From: Verrucomicrobiota bacterium
GTDB lineage: Bacteria; Verrucomicrobiota; Kiritimatiellia; CAIQIC01; Lenti-01
Direction of reading: 5' to 3'
Length of the DNA stretch: 6,984 bases
Assembly: GCA_022709625.1 (NCBI GenBank)
Contig: JAKLIL010000093.1
Location: forward strand, 1 to 6,984
The first letter of the stretch is position 1. Every line of letters starts with the position of its first letter. Of this stretch, positions 5,218-6,984 are shown piece by piece. The position numbers were made by a program, and so were the translations under genes. Below the pieces are notes generated by a model that was not told the DNA's origin, did not search any database, and saw nothing but the letters and a program-made list of their open reading frames with translations.

Positions 5218-6984
5218 ATGGCCATCAAGGAATTTTTGAAGAAACACCTGCTTCTGGCCGACGGGGCGATGGGCACCCAGATCCAGGGGCGCAATCTCGG
5301 GGCGGCGGCGTGGGGCGCCTACGAGGGCTGCAACGAGTGGCTGAATCTCTCGGCGCCCGAAATCATTCGCGACATCCATCTGGCATACTTCGCGGCGGGC
5401 AGCGACGCGGTCGAAACCAATTCCTTTGGATCCTCGCCGGTCACGCTGGGGGAATACGGCTTGGCGGACAAGGCGCGGGAGATTTCCCGCGCGGCGGCGC
5501 AAATCGCGCGCGGCGCCGCCAACGAAGCGGCGGCGAAGGACGGCCGCCCTCGCTTCGTGCTGGGTTCGGTGGGCCCGGGCACGCGGCTGGCGACGCTGGG
5601 GCAGGTTTCGTTCGACGAGCTCTACGGCGGCTACCAGGAGCAGATGGGCGGGCTAATCGAAGGCGGCGCGGACGGGATCATCGTCGAGACGTGCCAGGAC
5701 CTGCTGCAGATCAAGGCGGCGGTCGCGGCGGCGAGGCGGGTGCTGGGGCCGCGGTCGGACAAGCTGATCTACGTGTCGGTGACGGTGGAAACGACGGGGA
5801 CGCTGCTGGTGGGGTCGTCCATCTGGGCGGTGATGGCGGCGCTGGAGCCGTATCCGATCGACGTGCTGGGAATGAACTGCGCGACGGGGCCGGAGGCGAT
5901 GCAACGCCATCTGGAGGCCATCGCGAAACTCTGGCGCGGCGGCATCGGGTGCATGCCGAACGCGGGGTTGCCGACCTTGGTGAACGGGCAGGTGAACTAT
6001 CCGCTCGGGCCGGAGGCGTTCGCGCGGGTGTTCGCGCCGATCGCGCAGGCCGTCGGCCTGAATGTCGCGGGCGGCTGCTGCGGCACGACGCCGGACCACA
6101 TCCGCGCGCTGCGGAAGGCGCTGGGCGCGGCGCCCGCGCCGGCGCCGCGCGACGCGCGGCCGCCGGACCAGGTGGCAAGCCTGTTCGCGCCGGTGGACCT
6201 GACGCAGGAGCCCGCGCCGCTCTACGTGGGCGAGCGAGCGAACGCCACGGGTTCGAAAAAATTCCGCGAGGCGCTGCTGGCGGAACGGCTCGATGTCGCG
6301 TTCGACCTGCTGACGGAACAGGACGAGGGCGTGGCGCACGTGCTGGACCTGAGCGTGGCCTATGCGGGCCGCAACGAAATCGCCGACATGACGGCGCTGG
6401 TGGCGCGCGCGGCGCGCGAGTGCCGCCTGCCGCTGATGGTGGACAGCACGCAGCTCGACGTCGTCGAGGCCGCGCTGAAGCTCTACGGCGGCCGCATGCT
6501 CGTCAATTCGATCAATTTCGAGTCCGGCGAGGAGAAGGCCGAGAAACTCGTGGCGCTGGCCAAGCAATTCGGAGCGGGGCTGGTGGCGCTGACGATCGAC
6601 GAGACCGGCATGGCCATGACGGCGGACCGCAAGGTCGAAATCGCCCGGCGCCTGATCGAATTTTGCGAACAGCGCGGGCTGCGGCGGGGCGACCTGCTGA
6701 TCGACGCGCTGACGTTCACGGTCTGCAGCGGCGACGGCGCGCTGCGCGACGCGGCCAAGGAGACGATCGCGGCCATCCGGCGCATCAAGCGGGAATTCCC
6801 GGGCGTGCGGACGATCCTGGGGTTGTCCAACGTGTCGTTCGGCCTGAAGCCGCCCGCGCGCAAGGTGCTCAACACCGTGTTCCTGGACCGCTGCATCAAA
6901 GCGGGCATGGACGCGTGCATCATCAACACGTCCACGCTGGTGCCGCTGACGGACCTGGCGCCGGCGGCGGTGAAGCTGGCGGAG
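5218..6984 (+). CDS. metH: Cobalamin-dependent methionine synthase, N-terminal half (3'-truncated by window edge)
   Basis: 5-methyltetrahydrofolate-homocysteine methyltransferase, which makes methionine in the cytoplasm by passing a methyl group from methyltetrahydrofolate through cobalamin to homocysteine. The 589 visible residues are open to the right edge, about half of the usual ~1,150-1,230. Residues 1-~300 form the homocysteine-binding barrel: LLADGAMGTQ near 12-21, ETNSFG near 66-71, and the zinc ligands C221 (GMNCATGP) and C287-C288 (GGCCGTTP), matching the Cys/Cys-Cys pattern of E. coli MetH. An Ala/Pro-rich linker (about 303-325) leads to the pterin-binding domain, which opens with GERANATGSKKF at 338-349 and continues with VNSINFESGEE, TIDETGMAMT and LGLSNVSFGL. 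The cobalamin-binding and SAM reactivation domains lie outside the window, so B12 dependence is inferred from the Hcy-pterin domain order, which also occurs in split forms of the enzyme. It has its own promoter and ribosome binding site. Confidence 0.93.
   Translation, partial: MAIKEFLKKHLLLADGAMGTQIQGRNLGAAAWGAYEGCNEWLNLSAPEIIRDIHLAYFAAGSDAVETNSFGSSPVTLGEYGLADKAREISRAAAQIARGAANEAAAKDGRPRFVLGSVGPGTRLATLGQVSFDELYGGYQEQMGGLIEGGADGIIVETCQDLLQIKAAVAAARRVLGPRSDKLIYVSVTVETTGTLLVGSSIWAVMAALEPYPIDVLGMNCATGPEAMQRHLEAIAKLWRGGIGCMPNAGLPTLVNGQVNYPLGPEAFARVFAPIAQAVGLNVAGGCCGTTPDHIRALRKALGAAPAPAPRDARPPDQVASLFAPVDLTQEPAPLYVGERANATGSKKFREALLAERLDVAFDLLTEQDEGVAHVLDLSVAYAGRNEIADMTALVARAARECRLPLMVDSTQLDVVEAALKLYGGRMLVNSINFESGEEKAEKLVALAKQFGAGLVALTIDETGMAMTADRKVEIARRLIEFCEQRGLRRGDLLIDALTFTVCSGDGALRDAAKETIAAIRRIKREFPGVRTILGLSNVSFGLKPPARKVLNTVFLDRCIKAGMDACIINTSTLVPLTDLAPAAVKLAE

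Noticed and set aside
5653..6567. Minus-strand open frame of about 300 codons opposite metH
   Set aside because: It is Arg/His/Gln-rich low-complexity translation caused by the high GC content; the opposite strand encodes a clear MetH with its zinc ligands.
1..6984. CRISPR array, tRNA or rRNA genes
   Set aside because: No regularly spaced direct repeats and no tRNA-like or rRNA-like segments were seen; nearly the whole window is protein coding.

Overview
The window is bacterial, GC-rich chromosomal-type DNA, densely coded and with every credible gene on the + strand. It holds four genes. Two are cut by the window edges: a DinG-family DNA helicase (left) and a methionine synthase MetH (right). 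Between them lie a flavodoxin-ferredoxin fusion protein with predicted membrane helices and a large single-chain DNA methyltransferase with a probable nuclease domain (type IIG-like restriction-modification). The strong G/C third-position bias, the GTG start used by gene 2, Shine-Dalgarno-like sites and a sigma70-like promoter fit a GC-rich Gram-negative or PVC-type bacterium. The sequence alone does not fix the taxon, and I recognise no rRNA, tRNA or phylogenetic marker here.

Layout. Positions 3-1475: the C-terminal ~490 residues of the DinG-like helicase, from its iron-sulfur cysteines to the last helicase motif. Positions 1489-2490: the flavodoxin/2x[4Fe-4S] protein, starting 13 bases after the helicase stop and almost certainly co-transcribed with it. 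Positions 2555-5062: the restriction-methyltransferase, 64 bases further on. Positions 5063-5217: the only real intergenic gap (155 bases), with a weak hairpin and a good sigma70-like promoter. Positions 5218-6984: the first 589 residues of MetH, covering the homocysteine-binding and pterin-binding domains; the cobalamin and reactivation domains would lie beyond the window.

The genes do not form one pathway. The helicase and the flavodoxin-ferredoxin protein share an iron-sulfur/redox theme and tight spacing. The restriction-methyltransferase looks like a self-contained defence or epigenetic cassette. MetH is a separately promoted housekeeping gene. The most striking signal is inside the restriction-methyltransferase: a block at about 3985-4680 drops to roughly 40-48% GC and uses AT-rich codons, while the gene on either side is about 65%. 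It falls on the end of the methyltransferase core and the expected target-recognition region, which suggests that the specificity part was exchanged by recombination.
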